Made by a program: the position numbers and the translations under genes. Below, in pieces: positions 1 through 12,709 of a stretch of DNA of 64,000 nucleotides. The notes below the pieces were generated by a model, which saw only the letters and a program-made list of their open reading frames with translations, searched no databases and was not told where the DNA came from. The stretch spans positions 1,488,001 through 1,552,000 of the forward strand of contig JALIRH010000005.1 of the NCBI GenBank assembly GCA_023055505.1, given 5' to 3'. Source of the DNA: Callipepla californica brunnescens. Its lineage: Eukaryota; Chordata; Aves; Galliformes; Odontophoridae. Numbering within the stretch: position 1 is the first letter of the stretch; every line of letters begins with the position of its first letter.

Positions 1-827
1 TACAAGCTGTCCGCATTGATATATATGTCTGGCTTTGTGCTGGAGATGGAAGGTGTGGCTGAGCAGTGAGCAGAAACCATTGAGATCTTCTGGGAGTGCA
101 TCTCAGGTTTGTGCGCAGGTCTGAGTGAGTGATGGCTTGTCAGACACAGGGGAGTTTGAACAAGTGCCTGGAATGGAAACCCACTGGAAGTTGTCAAGTG
201 TAGAAAGGCCTTCTTGAGCTCACAAAATCTTAAGGCTGCAAATTGCTAGGGGCTGGAGACTTGACTGTGTGTCCCTGTGTGCCTGCTGCATAGTCCTCTT
301 ACCAAGGTGTCACAGCATGCTGGGCTAGGCGATTTCTTGTTGTCAGCTGCCAGAGTGGTTAGGAGACAGTTACTGCAGAACTAATGCATGTCCAAGATAG
401 CTCTGATTTCGTACATCAATATGTATGTGGCTACTTACTGATTTACTCTTTTCTGAAAGCTCTGGCTTGTTAGAGTTGTGGACAATGGGGTAGGTGAGTT
501 AATTCCCCTGAAGTTAAGCTTCCTTGGTCAGGGGCAGTGATAAATCTGGATAACTTCTGCCAGACAGAGTGGGAAATCTTGTAAGAGTGGATGACTCCTT
601 AAGTATATAGAAGTTTATTAAGATATCAAAGGTAAAGATGAATGTAATGTCTCATGTTCCCAATACTTAAATGACTCAGGTAGGCTTCATTCTTGAAAGA
701 AGGACTTTGTATCTTCTGGTTAAGATATTGTCCCAGCTTTGCTGTGATCTGACATTGCTCACCCTCTACCTGGAAGAGTTAGATCAATAGTATTTGTTTT
801 TATAAGATGCTTATTTGTTGCTTCTTC
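1..827. other. Unique non-coding sequence
   Basis: No recognisable gene, repeat family or RNA is visible. Stop codons are frequent in all frames, the CpG content is low and there is no promoter-like CpG island. The segment ends where CR1-derived sequence begins. Confidence 0.6.
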
Positions 828-1186
828 TGGGATTTTTCAGTTTGAGAAGAAGCAGTTCAGGGGAGATCTTATCGCTCTCTACAATTCCCTGAAAAAGGGT
901 TGTGATGAGGTGGGGAACAGCTTCTTCTCCCAGGTAACAGCAATAGGACAAGAGGGAGTGGCTTAAGTTGTGGCCAAGGGAGGTTCAAGTTGAATATTAG
1001 GAACAGTTTCTTCTCAGATAAGATTGGAGGGGCTTTGGAACAGCTGCCAGGGAGGTGGTGGAGCTGTTTAAGAACTGTGGAGTTGTGGCACTGAAGGACT
1101 TGGTCAGTGGGCATATTGAGGATGAGCCAATGTTTGGGCTAGATGACCACAGAATTCTTTTCTAACCTTAACGATTCAACAATTCT
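828..1186 (+). mobile_element. CR1 LINE fragment (ORF2 C-terminus plus 3' UTR), sense
   Basis: This is a 5'-truncated CR1 retrotransposon in the plus orientation. The plus strand reads through degraded codons for the end of the CR1 reverse-transcriptase ORF, including [16 protein letters not shown] at about 859-906. The usual CR1 3' region follows: a GGGAGGTTCAAGTTGAATATT-like stretch near 978-999, then GCCAGGGAGGTGGTGGAGC near 1046, then a GGACTTGGTCAGTGGGC-like block near 1096. The tail near 1172-1186 (GATTCAACAATTCTT) is a diverged form of the CR1 octamer end. Frameshifts and stops make it non-functional. An open frame on the opposite strand at 869-1114 is an antisense shadow of this element. 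The family is firm; the exact CR1 subfamily cannot be set by eye. Confidence 0.9.
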
Positions 1187-4100
1187 TTGTGCGTGTGTTG
1201 TGTCTCTTGCAGTAGTAGTCTCCAGTATCTTCCTTATGCTGTCTCTAGACCCACTGAAGGTTGAATCTTGCTGTTTTGCTCAACAATTTTTTTGAAAGAT
1301 GTGAAGGTGCATGAGACTACAGGAACTTGCTTATTAAACTCAGCAGAACAGTGCTATTGCTGAGGGTCTGGTACTTGCAGAATAAATGCTTGTGACATTT
1401 GTGTGTAGGCTACTACAGTTTATGTGCAATCTTGAATCAAAGCAAGCTTGAATAAAAACAGACAGGAGTATACCCTAAAAAATGGACTGCATGAGCATAC
1501 TGTTGTGCCCTAGTAAAGCAGGAAGATAGGCAACAGCAGGGGCAGTGAGGAAAAAATTCCAGAGGTTTTGATTTGTGTACTCCATCTACTGGAATAATGC
1601 TTCCAAAGTGGTGGAATCTGAGTGCACAGTTGATAACAGCCTGTGGCTTTAAGGCACTAGCTGCAAAGCGCTAAGATCAAGGTGATAGGTGGCAAAAGAA
1701 CTCTCTTGTGGTCAGCAGAGAAAGATTTTAGTTATAGTCAAGAGTCAAAGAGCTGCCTTTCTTCTTTTTGCACAGCAGCCTTTGTGAAACAGTGTACCCC
1801 ACCCCAGAGGTGCTGTCAAAGCAGTAACGTAGTATTGAGGTCATTTTATAACCTGCCGCCAAAAGAAAGGAAAATAGTATCTTAAGTGACAGGCCCTAAA
1901 TCCAATGAAAAGAAGACATTCATCGTGCACGTGCAATCATATTTTTTGTCATCTCCTAAGTCTGTGAAAAAGCAGTCATGGTAAAGCTTACTTAATATAT
2001 GTTCAGTCTTCTCCTGTTGACATCAGGTTTTTTTGTTTGTTTGTTTTCAGCTGAAGTTCTCTAAGTTAAGAAGATACGTAGGGTTTAAAGATATTAGTAA
2101 GAGCCATTGGATAATCCCAGAAGTCGTTTTTTGGTGTTTGAGTGTGTTTACTTCTGTAAACAACTACATGTAATGGAAAAAAAAAAAAAAAGATTATTAA
2201 ATTACAGAAAGCTTACATGGGAAACTGATACAAGACTGTATGGAAATAATAATGTGATTAGTAACTAATTAGGTAGGAAATAATTAGTTATGTAAGTATA
2301 ATCTCTGCTGAGATTTATTTTCCTTTGGGTCTATTTAAAATTACTACTTTCATTTACATCACTGTCCTAAGTGTATTGTGTATAGAAAGAGATTAAATTT
2401 TAGTGAAAGGCAGAAGACAAATTTTTTACTAAAGAAGGTTTTTAAAATGGGAAAAAATACTTCTAAGGTTATAGTATTCCCAGAGGCCCAAAAGGTGAGA
2501 TGAGGGCTGGGAATTAGGTTCCTTCTTTGTGTCAGTATGTGGAGTTACTGTTCTGTAGGTGAGCATTCAACTCTGCTCTATCTGAAATTTACATCAGGAA
2601 GAAAAGGAGAGTGTTTGAAACTGAGTCAGATCTTAATATTCCCAAATCAAAGAGCTTTGGAGTATCTCAGCTTCACAGTAGTGCAGGAAGGCTTTGACCT
2701 GACCTGCCCTTAGGTGGTACCTGGACTAGGTAAAACAATCAGATCAGAGCAGAATCTGCTGCTGGTTTTAAGTTTCCAATGTACTGCCTTTATCTGCATA
2801 GTTCCACACAGCTAATTTTGCAGCCATTCCGTGATGCATCATCATAAATTGAACTACTGCTGAAGTCAAAGGGTAGGAGCTCATGTGTAAATGAATGCTC
2901 CTCAAATTCTCGTTACCTATTGGACCTTTGAGATCAGCTCTAACAAGCATAGTGCAAACAACAGCAGTTTAGTTTGTTGCATGCCATTGGGAAATTAGAT
3001 GTGTCTGCCAAGTTAATGTCACTTAAAATTTGCAGTGACATTTACTGCATTTGACAAAATGTAGGAAAAAGAGGTTCCAATTAACCAGAACTTCAAAAGC
3101 AGCAAATCGCGCCGTTTATTTTGGAGGCATGATATTCAGAAAGGTCAGTCTTTCAGCAAGCTAACCTCCACCATTTGCAGTGCTCGCTGTAGCTAATGAG
3201 CACTTTGCTCAGTTACATAATGGGTGCTTTATGCAAAGAAAATCCTGATGTGGTTCTGTAGTCGATGTGCATGGTGAAATCAGTTTTACCCTATAGGTAT
3301 GAGCAGAGGAAGTGATGTATAAGAAATCTACTATAATGTACTAGAAAGAGAAATGCCTGTTCAGCCCTGGGATCTAACCATTCAGAAGATGTGTGTGTTC
3401 TAGCAGGAAAACAACTGAAGGCAGGAGTTAATGTTTCAGCCAGTTAAGTGCTCTGGGAGGCGTGGTGATCTTTACTTGGAAGAAACGACCTGAGGTTGAG
3501 GGAATCTGGGCATAGTCTTCCTGGGTCACACTGAGAGTAACAGTGAAGTTTCTTGACAGTTATTTTCATGTCAGATGAAACATACGCATCAGGAGTTCTG
3601 CTCTCAGACTTCTGATCTCAGTGCCAAGAGCCAGGAGGAGCTCCATATTCCCATCTCAAACTGACCATCGAAAAAAGGAAAGAATTCTGCAGTCTTAATG
3701 TTTCTGTTTAGGCTTGTGAAGCACACAGAGCCTTATGTAATAGGGTGGTGGTTTTGAATTCCAGCACGACAATAGTGCCTTAAACACAAGTGGAAATCTA
3801 GTGCTACTTTTTATGCTGCGTACTGTACATTGACAAAAGACTGGAATGAAGGTGGTGAAGTCTGTGGGTAGATTTTTTTCAGCTGTCTTAAATATTAACA
3901 TTAATCTGTTCCAAATAATGTATTTCTTCTGTCCTCGTTAATGGCAGCTGCTGGTCCTTAAAGCGCTTTCATTTCTGCATTGGAACTGATCTCTAGTGTT
4001 GTTAAGCTATCTGAAAATAGTCAAGCAGAGCTTTTGCAAATGGTGGTGGTTTTGTACTAAGTTTATGTTCAGAGAACTCCAACTATCAAACTGTTGAATA

Positions 4101-6961
4101 ACACACAGTTGAAGCTCAAAACTTTTTCTGATGCATTCTTGTACAGTTTTTTTTTTACTGCCTCAACAAACAAAACCATGTTTATATCTTTTTCTACAAC
4201 AGTTTTGTTTTTTTATTTAACTTACTCTTCTCCAATTCTTTTTGTTTCAGTCAAAACACAGCAGGGCAATGATGGCTGACAAACCCCAACTCTTTGAGAG
4301 GTTAACTTTTAACACACTCCATGTATTTGAATGTTTTTGTTCTCAGCTGAGAACTTAGGAATTCCAATTTGAAGGCAGGTGAAAAATAATTTGATATGCT
4401 TCTTGGGCTTAAAGATGTTAACACTTACTGAACTATCAAAAACTCTCAGTACTGCATTTTGCTTCTACAACCTTCAGTGGTTATAACATTAGGTCACTAC
4501 GCCTGCAGTTTCAGAGAAGTGTCCAGCACTGTCAGTCAAGAACTTCAGTTGCAATTTACTGTGCTGCAAGCTACACACATTCCGATCAACAGCATTTTTC
4601 CTTACCTGCTTTGCTGTGGGTTCCATTTGAGCCAGTGGAAAGATGGGAATATACGGGAAAGTGAGATAAAAAGAACATTGGAAGAAAGCTTGGACCTTCT
4701 AAAGCCACTGGTAGTTCGGTCACAGGCCAGAACCAGAGTAAGAGGGTTTTTTTTTTTTACTTTCAGTTAATGGGAGAAACAAAGTACTTGGAATGGTGGA
4801 AGCTGATTTTTGTCAGGCTTTTTGTAAGAACAGCTTTCTTGGACACAGTGAGAAAAATACTTTCTTGAATTAAATACGGCTCTCCTCATACTGAAGTCAT
4901 AGCAACAAAATGACCTAACTCTCCAATTTTACTTTTTTTTCTCCTCTTGTAGTTGTTGCTTTAATTTCCTACAATATGTTATTCTTGTTGTTTAGAATCA
5001 TGGGGAGGAGGGAGAGAGGGGAAACCAACCTGTGTAGAAATTAGCTTTGAGTTATTCCATCTGTGGACTTTTAATTTTGTCATGAAAACAGAGAAGCCTG
5101 GCAGGAAGCTAGCTTTTGACTGGCTTCATGTATCCTCTTGTCTGGAACTGGTTAAGAAAGTGTGGCATTTAGAATGAAAGCAAAAGCTTCATTTCTGGAA
5201 CTCTGAGTGTTTGCCCAATTCTTTGACCATCTGTTTTTGTTGACAGCCACCTCTTTGTGTTGTGCCAAAGTTATTTTGGCTTTTATAATCTGTGTGTGTG
5301 TGTATGTGAGTACATGGTGGTGTGGTTGTGTGTGTCTGAATGTAGATCATTAGGGCTTTACTTACTGTGTATGATTGCAGGAGGTTGAATGCTTAAAAGC
5401 AGTTATCTTGTGAGGATTGAATTACCAGGAGAAATACGACTAACCTTGGCCTCTATTTCTAGTGGGACACTCCAATCCTGTCCATACTTCTGTCCTGTCC
5501 AAAAACTGTCAGCTTCTGCTGGCATTCCTTGTAACTTAAGTTGCATCACAGCAGTGCTCAGTATGCAAGTAACTGCCTCAAAAGTCACTGGCACGATTAA
5601 TAGAAGTGATGGAGAGCCCAGCATCAGCCTGGACACAGACAGCAGACTACTCTCTTCACTTCCAGAAGCTGGAGCTGGGGCCTATCAGGCAGTAGTATTG
5701 TGGAGGTGCTTGGTCACATTAACCTCTCTTGGCTTCACTTGTCTTCCATCCTTGATGTCAGAAGATAATTATTCATCCCCTAAATCCTCCATAGGCTAAT
5801 ACACATTACCAGTATATATCAGTGATCCACCAGAGAAGATGAAATTCAGAACCTGCCACGGAATCACAAAAGTATTATGAAATACGGCCTCAAAATCTTG
5901 TGCATCACATTTTTGCTCCTTGATCATGCTTGTGTTTCTATACTGGCATTTGTTCTATGCTGTTATAAAGCTTCAGCTTACCCTTCTGTTGTTATTCGAA
6001 AAGGGAGATTGAGGTAGAAGTAAATTTTGTGCTGCTTTCTAGACTTGGTTTTTCTAGCAGTGCCTTCAGAACTCCTGCCTGGCATGAGAGTAGGCCAGAA
6101 TAACGTGTATAGCCCGTGACAGCAGCAAAATGAGGCTAACAAATATCCTACTGAGGATGCAGTTTGACAGCTTCATCCATCCAGCTGAATTTGCATTGTG
6201 AGTATGAAATAGCTGCGTGTCATGGGCCACTGCCATTGCACACAGTCATTTATTTAATAACTCAGTGCACAGACATTAAAGGGGAGCCATGCAACACTTC
6301 ATTCTGTTGAAGACAAATAAGAAAGCTGGAGATGCCAGCATTTAGAAAAGTCGGGGTTGCACTGTTTCATCACTGCACTTTTAATGTTCAGTCAGGCAGT
6401 TCTTCAGGTGTGAAATGGATCAAATTTTTATTAATAAAGGCGACGGCATGGACTGTGGTATGTCACAGGCTGTTTCCCCGTGTTGTTTTCCTTCAGGCTG
6501 AATATGAAGGTAGCCATTGAAAAAGATCAGCTTTTTCTGTTGCAGTATGAGGTACTATAGTTATGCAATTTGCACTAGATGTTTTCTGGCACCATATGAA
6601 CCAGGTAGGTACACCTGCTCAAAATCTTGACAATATTGTTATTTTTCTCTGGAGCATTGCTCCTTCACTCAGGCTCTTGGCATTTGGTCAAGATTTTTCA
6701 GAAGTAACAAGTACTGTGACTCCATCTTTAGAAGGACTAATTTAAAATGATAAGGAGTGCCTAGAAATCAAGCTTCCTAAATATTTGTCTAAATAGAAAA
6801 ATGGAGAAATCAGAACACCTGAGATTGGTAGCCGCTTCTGACAATCAATTTGCAAACATGTAAGATAATTCTTTCTCTTTTTCAACTTATTTTCAATTGC
6901 ATTCAGCTTACTGATTTAGAGTTTTCCAGCATGCTGCTCTTCCAGAATGTTGACGAGTAGT
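1187..6961. other. Unique non-coding sequence with small open frames
   Basis: Nearly 6 kb without a recognisable gene or interspersed repeat. An A15 run lies at 2177-2191 and a short GTTT repeat near 2030-2048. The longest open frames (plus strand 4459-4770 and 5389-5799, 103 and 136 codons) have no domain, signal peptide or family resemblance that I can see. The second is overlapped by an open frame on the other strand. I read both as chance. Confidence 0.55.
5291..5336. repeat. Imperfect TG/GT-rich microsatellite
   Basis: A TG repeat of 13 nt (5291-5303) grades into interrupted TGTATGTGAG and GGTTGTGTGTGT sequence up to about 5336. It is a short, interrupted dinucleotide tract of the alternating purine-pyrimidine type. 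Confidence 0.7.
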
Positions 6962-6997
6962 ATTCAGTTGCCATCCCAGATAGGATTCTATGATTCT
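6962..6997 (+). mobile_element. Probable CR1 3' tip
   Basis: TTGCCATCCCAGATAGGATT at 6968-6987 followed by CTATGATTCT looks like the last ~35 bases of a CR1 copy, where a CCAACCCA-like block precedes repeats of ATTCTATG. No CR1 homology is visible further upstream, so this would be an extremely truncated or eroded copy. Confidence 0.5.
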
Positions 6998-8715
6998 AAC
7001 TTAAGAATTTCCCTGTGAAAATTAAGCATCCTTCCTCAACGTGATTTGCTTATTTGCACAAACCCTTCCAGAGTTAGTGCACTTCCAAAGCGACAGGTTC
7101 ATTAATTTGTAAACAAAAGTGAAATTAAAGGAGAACCTCCAGTGAGTTTTGGGGGGCAGCATGTAGTGCTGAGCAAAGGTAACTAGAAGTTTGTGGATTT
7201 TTTTGTTTGTTTGTTTGTTTTTGCTGTGAGAAATAGAAGTCAAGTTCTTAAACAATAGTATCTGTATGGAAGAGTCCTAAATCCTCTGCAGGTACTTAGT
7301 TTTTTTTTCTGCAGTGAGAGTCTAGGACTCAAATTATTCTCATCACTGGCAGCCTAATTCTAACAGCACTGAAAAGATTTTAAGTTGAGAATAAGTCATC
7401 AGACAAACTGGAAAGGAACATCAACAGTTGTCACTCCCCCTTAGCATCAGCAGTGCTAAAGCTTTTCGAGTGCTTTCCTCACAGCCAGGCCAGTTTTAAA
7501 CCTTCAGTTCTTATTTGCAGAATTCAACTGTATGACCGAAACATCTCCTGGGTTGCTTTGCTAAATAGCACATAGGAATAAAAGGTCTTTTTAATTGAAG
7601 CACTGAAGAATTCCTGTTCTCAGAGGCCTGTAGAAAAAGTAATTCAAAAATGGAAAAATAAGTGCAGACTGCACAGAAATGAAGACCCAAAAGAGGGAAG
7701 TTTTGTTAATTTTTGCTGAAGCGAAGAAAAATCTGCAAAAAGAAACCGGCCGCTTGTGACTGGTTTATATTTGAAATATTTAAGAAATAACAGAAGCGTG
7801 TTCTCCAGCTCCTGAAACATCTATTGTATCCAAATAACTATGCTATCTCTCTGCTGGTGTAAGTGGATGCCACCTCATGGATTTCAGTGGCATATCATCT
7901 CTTTAAACAAGCAGAGAGTGTCCTGGAAGGCATGTGACACAAACAGAAAGACTTCACTTGCTTGTATATAGCCCTGTGTGCCATTGACATGGAAGACCTG
8001 GACTTCACGCCAGCACGTGTTTGGTCAGCCAGGTGATGGAGTAGATCAAAAAATTCTAAAAGCATGAGGAAGTGAAAAGCTATTCAAGAATCTATAGAGT
8101 GTAAAAAAAACCCCAACCAAACGAAAAACAAAGCAAAGACCCTGTGAAAAGTTCTTATTTCAATAATAGCTGATCCATTCTGCACAATTTGCTTGCAGAT
8201 CTCTTCCAAGATCTTCTCTAGATCAGAGTAGTGCAAAAGGGAAAGGTAAGAGCCAGTTAGGTGGATGGGTAATTAGTGTTCTCAAGTATTTGTCCAGTGC
8301 AACCATTTAATGCTTCTTGTGGAGTTCTTTAATACTGTCACTCTTGAAGTTCTCAGCACTCACTTCTGTAAGCTGTAAATGAACCCAGAGCCATTGTTCT
8401 AAACCTGTTTGGAATGGGGATGCTGCAAGGGCTGCTTTTCCTGCTGCACTTGATCCAGGTGCTGCAGTTGTATTTCTTCATCACCAGCTGTGACAATAGC
8501 AGGCAGTGCCACCTGGCTTCCTTGCACCTGCACATCTGACTCCAGTGGATTTGCCTGATGCAGAGCTATAGGTGTCAGATGTTAAGATTTTCCTTCAGCA
8601 CCACTGGAATGGAAGCAGCTTCCTGTAAATGCTGTACAGCACGGGTGTACAACCTTTAGGTTTGCCTGGGCAACACTGAGTGAAGAGGAGTTGTCTTGGG
8701 CAGCTACAAAATACA
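6998..8715. other. Unique non-coding sequence
   Basis: No gene or repeat family recognised apart from a TTTG repeat at 7198-7222. Open frames are short and lack recognisable products. Confidence 0.55.
7198..7222. repeat. TTTG tetranucleotide microsatellite
   Basis: About five TTTG units with T-rich flanks. The short minus-strand open frame that crosses it is not a gene. Confidence 0.75.
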
Positions 8716-9241
8716 CAGGTTGCTCCAAAAGTAATGCCTCCTATTTATGTACATGGAAATTACAACAGTTACAATGATCACAGTAACATTTTTTTGACAG
8801 AGCAGCTTCTCAGCTATAAAAAGCTACTTTTCAGTGTAGTCACCCTTCTTAACTCTGCATTTTCTCTGACAGTGAACAAGAGCCTGTTTGCTGCACTTGG
8901 AAACATCTGCACCAGCAGAGGTGATCCACTGCTGAAACAACCACCCATTGCCTCCCTGTGTTCATATCCACTGTTTGGTCTCCATAAATGTTCAACAAGC
9001 ATTGATAATAACATTGGTTTTCTCATGGAGGAGATCAGTGACACCCCTGTGCTTCATATGCACTTCCATGTCAGACATCAGTTTGTCAGACTGACCCTCT
9101 TAGTGCCATCCATCACATGGCAACAATATGGAACTGAATGTTGATGGGGAGGCTCAGCCTCTGTTGCTGCACTACTAACATCCACTTCTGGTGTTGTGGG
9201 CCAACTTCATAAATAGGAAGAATTACTTTCAGAGCAACCCT
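8716..9241 (-). mobile_element. Non-autonomous mariner copy (Galluhop/Mariner1_GG type)
   Basis: The element is about 526 bp. Its left end begins CAGGTTGCTCCAAAAGTAAT (8716-8735), and the reverse complement of the right end (9208-9241) reads AGGGTTGCTCTGAAAGTAAT. The two terminal inverted repeats match at about 28 of 34 positions. The right end abuts TA (9242-9243), the mariner target dinucleotide; the left flank has CA (8714-8715), probably a mutated TA. From established knowledge this is the galliform mariner known as Galluhop or Mariner1_GG, whose common genomic form is an internally deleted copy of about this length. The full element is over 1 kb, so most of the transposase gene is missing. 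The copy cannot encode an active transposase. Strand is given as that of the transposase remnant. Confidence 0.92.
8824..8928 (-). pseudogene. Mariner transposase C-terminal remnant
   Basis: Within the mariner copy the minus strand holds an uninterrupted run of 34 codons ending at a TAG stop (8824-8826). It begins WITSAGADV (from 8928 downward), continues through QALVHCQRKCR and ends GDYTEK. This has the form of the mariner transposase C-terminus, where a W-rich helix is followed by a final GDY motif. Upstream (8929-8960) the reading frame slips, and the DDE/D catalytic core that a mariner transposase needs is absent because of the internal deletion. Longer open frames crossing this element on either strand (8680-9144 plus, 8814-9044 minus) are in other frames and mean nothing. 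Confidence 0.75.
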
Positions 9242-11758
9242 TATAAAATGTGTAATACAGTTTATGTATATATGTAACAAAACTTATTTTAAATTTTTTT
9301 TTAGCTATTATTTAATTAAAACACACAAAATAGAGTTGAACAAAGCAGAAAACCAGAGGGATATGTGACCTTGTTTCTGGGAAACTAGTGTCTCAGTCTG
9401 ATTCAATGCCAGTGACTGCAATTCTCAGTGAGTTCTCAAGGTGTTTGTCAGGAATTTTTGATGACTTTTTTGTCTTCCTTTGTTCCGTGCCTGAAAACAG
9501 CTGCTGAATGTACTTGTGCTGCCCAAAGCACTGACATGCATAAGGCACTAATGTGAAGTGAGGGGTGGGAGAGGGCTTATAGAAGTCTAAAGAGAGAAAT
9601 TCTGAAGAGACTCGATGTATTTTATTTACTTATTTTATTGTGTCTGGAAGTGTTTCAGTGGCCTTTTCTTGATAATTATACTTGATACTGTTTACTGGCA
9701 GAATATATTGCTCAGTGAAAGCACTCCAGAGGTAAGAGCCATATCAGTAGATCAAATTCTAGTTTACCATCCCGAGGAAAACTTCATACATGAATTTGGG
9801 CTTCATTTTGAGCAGTTTTGTTCTCTTGAGCATAAAAGCACTTTGCAGTTCAGTGCTGTGGCATCATCACAGGCCCAGAAAGGTGAGTGCTTGAGGTAAA
9901 GCCCGGTGAAATAAGCAGAGCTGCTTCTTCTGGGAGCCTGTGCTGCAGGACCAGTGGTTTGTTGTTTATATTTTTTTTTCTTTGTTCAGGATTTGTTACT
10001 TAGATGAACAATTCTCAGATGAGTTTTGAGAGTGAACTGTGAGTAGTCTTAGCAGCTTTGCACCAAAGCTCCTACCCTGGAGGATGTCTTCCTGGCGGAC
10101 TGGAAGAAGCAGTGGGGATAGTTCCTTATAGGTCTTGTTTATTGTTTGTTTTTCCTCGGGATTTATCAACCTCAGGGAATCGTTGCCCTGAGGGCAAGTG
10201 TCAGACACTGCTGCTCATTTCGGATTTGTTTGCAGAAAAGACTGTTTTGAACATACTAGGTCGTTGTACGATCACAGATGTGGCTTGATTCTTATTTATC
10301 GTGAACAGCTTCAGAACTGCAATTCCAAACCTCCACTTCTTCCAAAAGGAATGGAGTTACACCAGCGTGTGAAGGCCTTCCTAACTTTGATGAGAGCTGA
10401 ACACGAGTATCTACTTGTACCTTACTCTGTATTTGTGAAGATGTCTGTTTTTCACTTGTGTTCAACTTTGATCTCGTTCCTGAGTAAATTTTCGACTAGG
10501 TCGAGGAGGCAAGTTGTGACAGACCTACGGCTCAGTTCCTGAATTTGCAGAGTACTTAGCTAAACAATGCAGCGCACTCACACCTGTGAGTAGCTTCTTA
10601 ATTTGGATGGGCCCGTTGATGACCTCGTGGTGCCTCCAGCTGAGCAAAACACGCAAGGGAAGCTGGTTGGGGTGGAATAAGGCTTCCGAAGTTCAACAAG
10701 AATAGATGGAGAAGGGTTTGTGTGAGGATTGGCGGCACCATAAACAAAGCCTACCTTTTCTCTTGAACTATAATGATACTAATGAAGAATCCTCCACTTA
10801 TTGTGTCATACTACTACTCGTAATTGGTAAAAGAAAGCAAATGAGCGAATGGAGCTGGGGAAGGTGCACCAATTGTATTGGTTAGCTTCGGACTTCTGTG
10901 TGAGTCATCTGCTGGTGACCAACCAACCTCATCTTGCAGGTAATCTGGTTTGATTTTGTTCTACTTCTGTCCAACAGAAAACTGTCTCTTTATATCAGAG
11001 TAATGCTGTGTAACGTGCTGTTGATATGAATGCGATTTCCTTATAGTTTTTAAGGAGTTAAAATAGTTTGGCTGAAACAGTGCTTGGAATGATTTTGTTA
11101 AAATAATAGTAATAAAAAAAATTTAAACGAAACAGCTCCTGCAAAACAGAGAAGAATAATTAAGAAGGCAGATAAATGGATGTGATCTGAATTACTTGAT
11201 TAGTTCTTGTTCTTTTTTCATGATTTGTTGTAGATAAGGACAGGGAGAACTGATACACGATGCGCTCACGCTCCACATCACTTAGATCCATCTGTAAATG
11301 TAGAGCTGTTGCCACACATCCATTCTATATGCTGCATATTTTGCAAACAGCTACACCTACACACAGACAGCACGAGGCATTAGGGCTTTGATTTCCGGGA
11401 TGCTGTATGTACGTGGAGCCTGCAAGCTGTGAAACGGCAGTCATTCCAAACCTGACTCAACTCATTTGGCTGAGCGTTAGCAATAGAATGCGCTGTCGAG
11501 GTGGGGGGAGAAGTGTCTGCTCTTTATTTCTGAATGGAGTGCTTAAAGGCAAAGATTTTATGAAGTTGTAAGGCGAGCGATAGTAAAAACTGCAGTACAG
11601 AGCTCTTGCCATGTGTGGGTGTGTGCGTGTGGATGAAGGCTACTTGGAAAATTCATCTCCTTCCATCTACGCTGTATCTGAGTTTTTATCTAGGTTTGTA
11701 ATTTTTGTTTTCCTTTTCTCCCTTGTGTTGTATTGTAAGAATAAGCGTGTGTTCTCCA

Positions 11759-11808
11759 TCCTCCCTCCCTCTCTTCCTCCCTCTTTTCTCCCCCCCCCCC
11801 CCCCCCCC
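11759..11808. repeat. Pyrimidine tract ending in C19
   Basis: Fifty bases contain only C and T: CTCC/CTTCCTCC-type units, then an uninterrupted run of 19 C (11790-11808). The minus strand is therefore a G19 run preceded by GGGA-like units, a sequence class able to form G-quadruplexes. The glycine- and arginine-rich open frames on the minus strand here are composition artefacts. Confidence 0.9.
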
Positions 11809-12708
11809 ACAAAGCTGTAGGGCCAGAAGGTGGGGTGGTACCTCAGGATAATGGTAGCAGAAGGCGAAGGAGGCAGACAGCTGGCAAGTTCTGCCCCAAT
11901 ATGCTTCTCTGAAAGAGGCAAGGAAAATGCAGAAGATGTGATGCCTGAATGGCTCACTTTGCAGCAAAAGGGAAGATTAAAAGTAAAATTGGTTAACATC
12001 TTGCTCATTTCAAACTGCCACGCGCCAGCTTTTTGCTCCATGCCTCCCTCCACCCCTTGCCTTTATTTTTGAAGGGAAGAGGGAGAGAATCCTGGGGTTG
12101 TGCAGAAATCCGTGTACTAAGCAGCACTTGTGAGACTGAGCTCTCCAGGTAGTCTTCCTATTAGCTCTATCAGTCATCTTTATGAGAATGCCTGTTTGCT
12201 GCAGTTACCTAGTCAGCTACATTCCTCCATAAGAAGCTTTTATTTGCTGTACTAATACAACGATAAACAAGTGGCTGAAGGTTTGGGGTAGGGAGGCTGA
12301 AGCAATCGGAATTGCTCAGTCATGAAAGGGGAGCAACTAGGGGATGGAATATGCATGCCTAGGGTCACCTAAGAACTTAGGGAGCTCTTGTCTAAGGGAG
12401 GATCCTATTGCTGTCTACTGCTCCCCAGTGGGAATGTGTAGATGGGGAAGGTAGGTGGTGGTGCATGTAAATTTCATTCATGTGGAAAGGAGGGAACAAA
12501 AATGTTTTTTCATAGGGCAGCTTATATAAAAGGAGAGGTATTGTAACTTCATTAGCTTTTGCTTCTCGTGTTCTTCTGCCAGTGTGACCAAAGCTAAATG
12601 TGATTAAGTGTGCGATGGACTGGTAATACTGGAAATAGTGCTCTGAGTAGAGGATTTCATTGTGCATGTAGTCTTGATGATCAGGTCCAAGTCTGAATGT
12701 CCAAATTT

Positions 12709-12709
<1 letters not shown>

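Noticed and set aside
4459..4770. 103-codon plus-strand open frame, possible exon
   Set aside because: It ends in a poly-T-derived poly-Phe stretch and has no family resemblance.
5389..5799. 136-codon plus-strand open frame as a gene
   Set aside because: No recognisable family, overlapped by an opposite-strand frame, no promoter or exon context; length is within chance expectation.
8680..9144. 154-codon plus-strand open frame as a gene
   Set aside because: It lies almost wholly inside the mariner copy, antisense to the transposase remnant.
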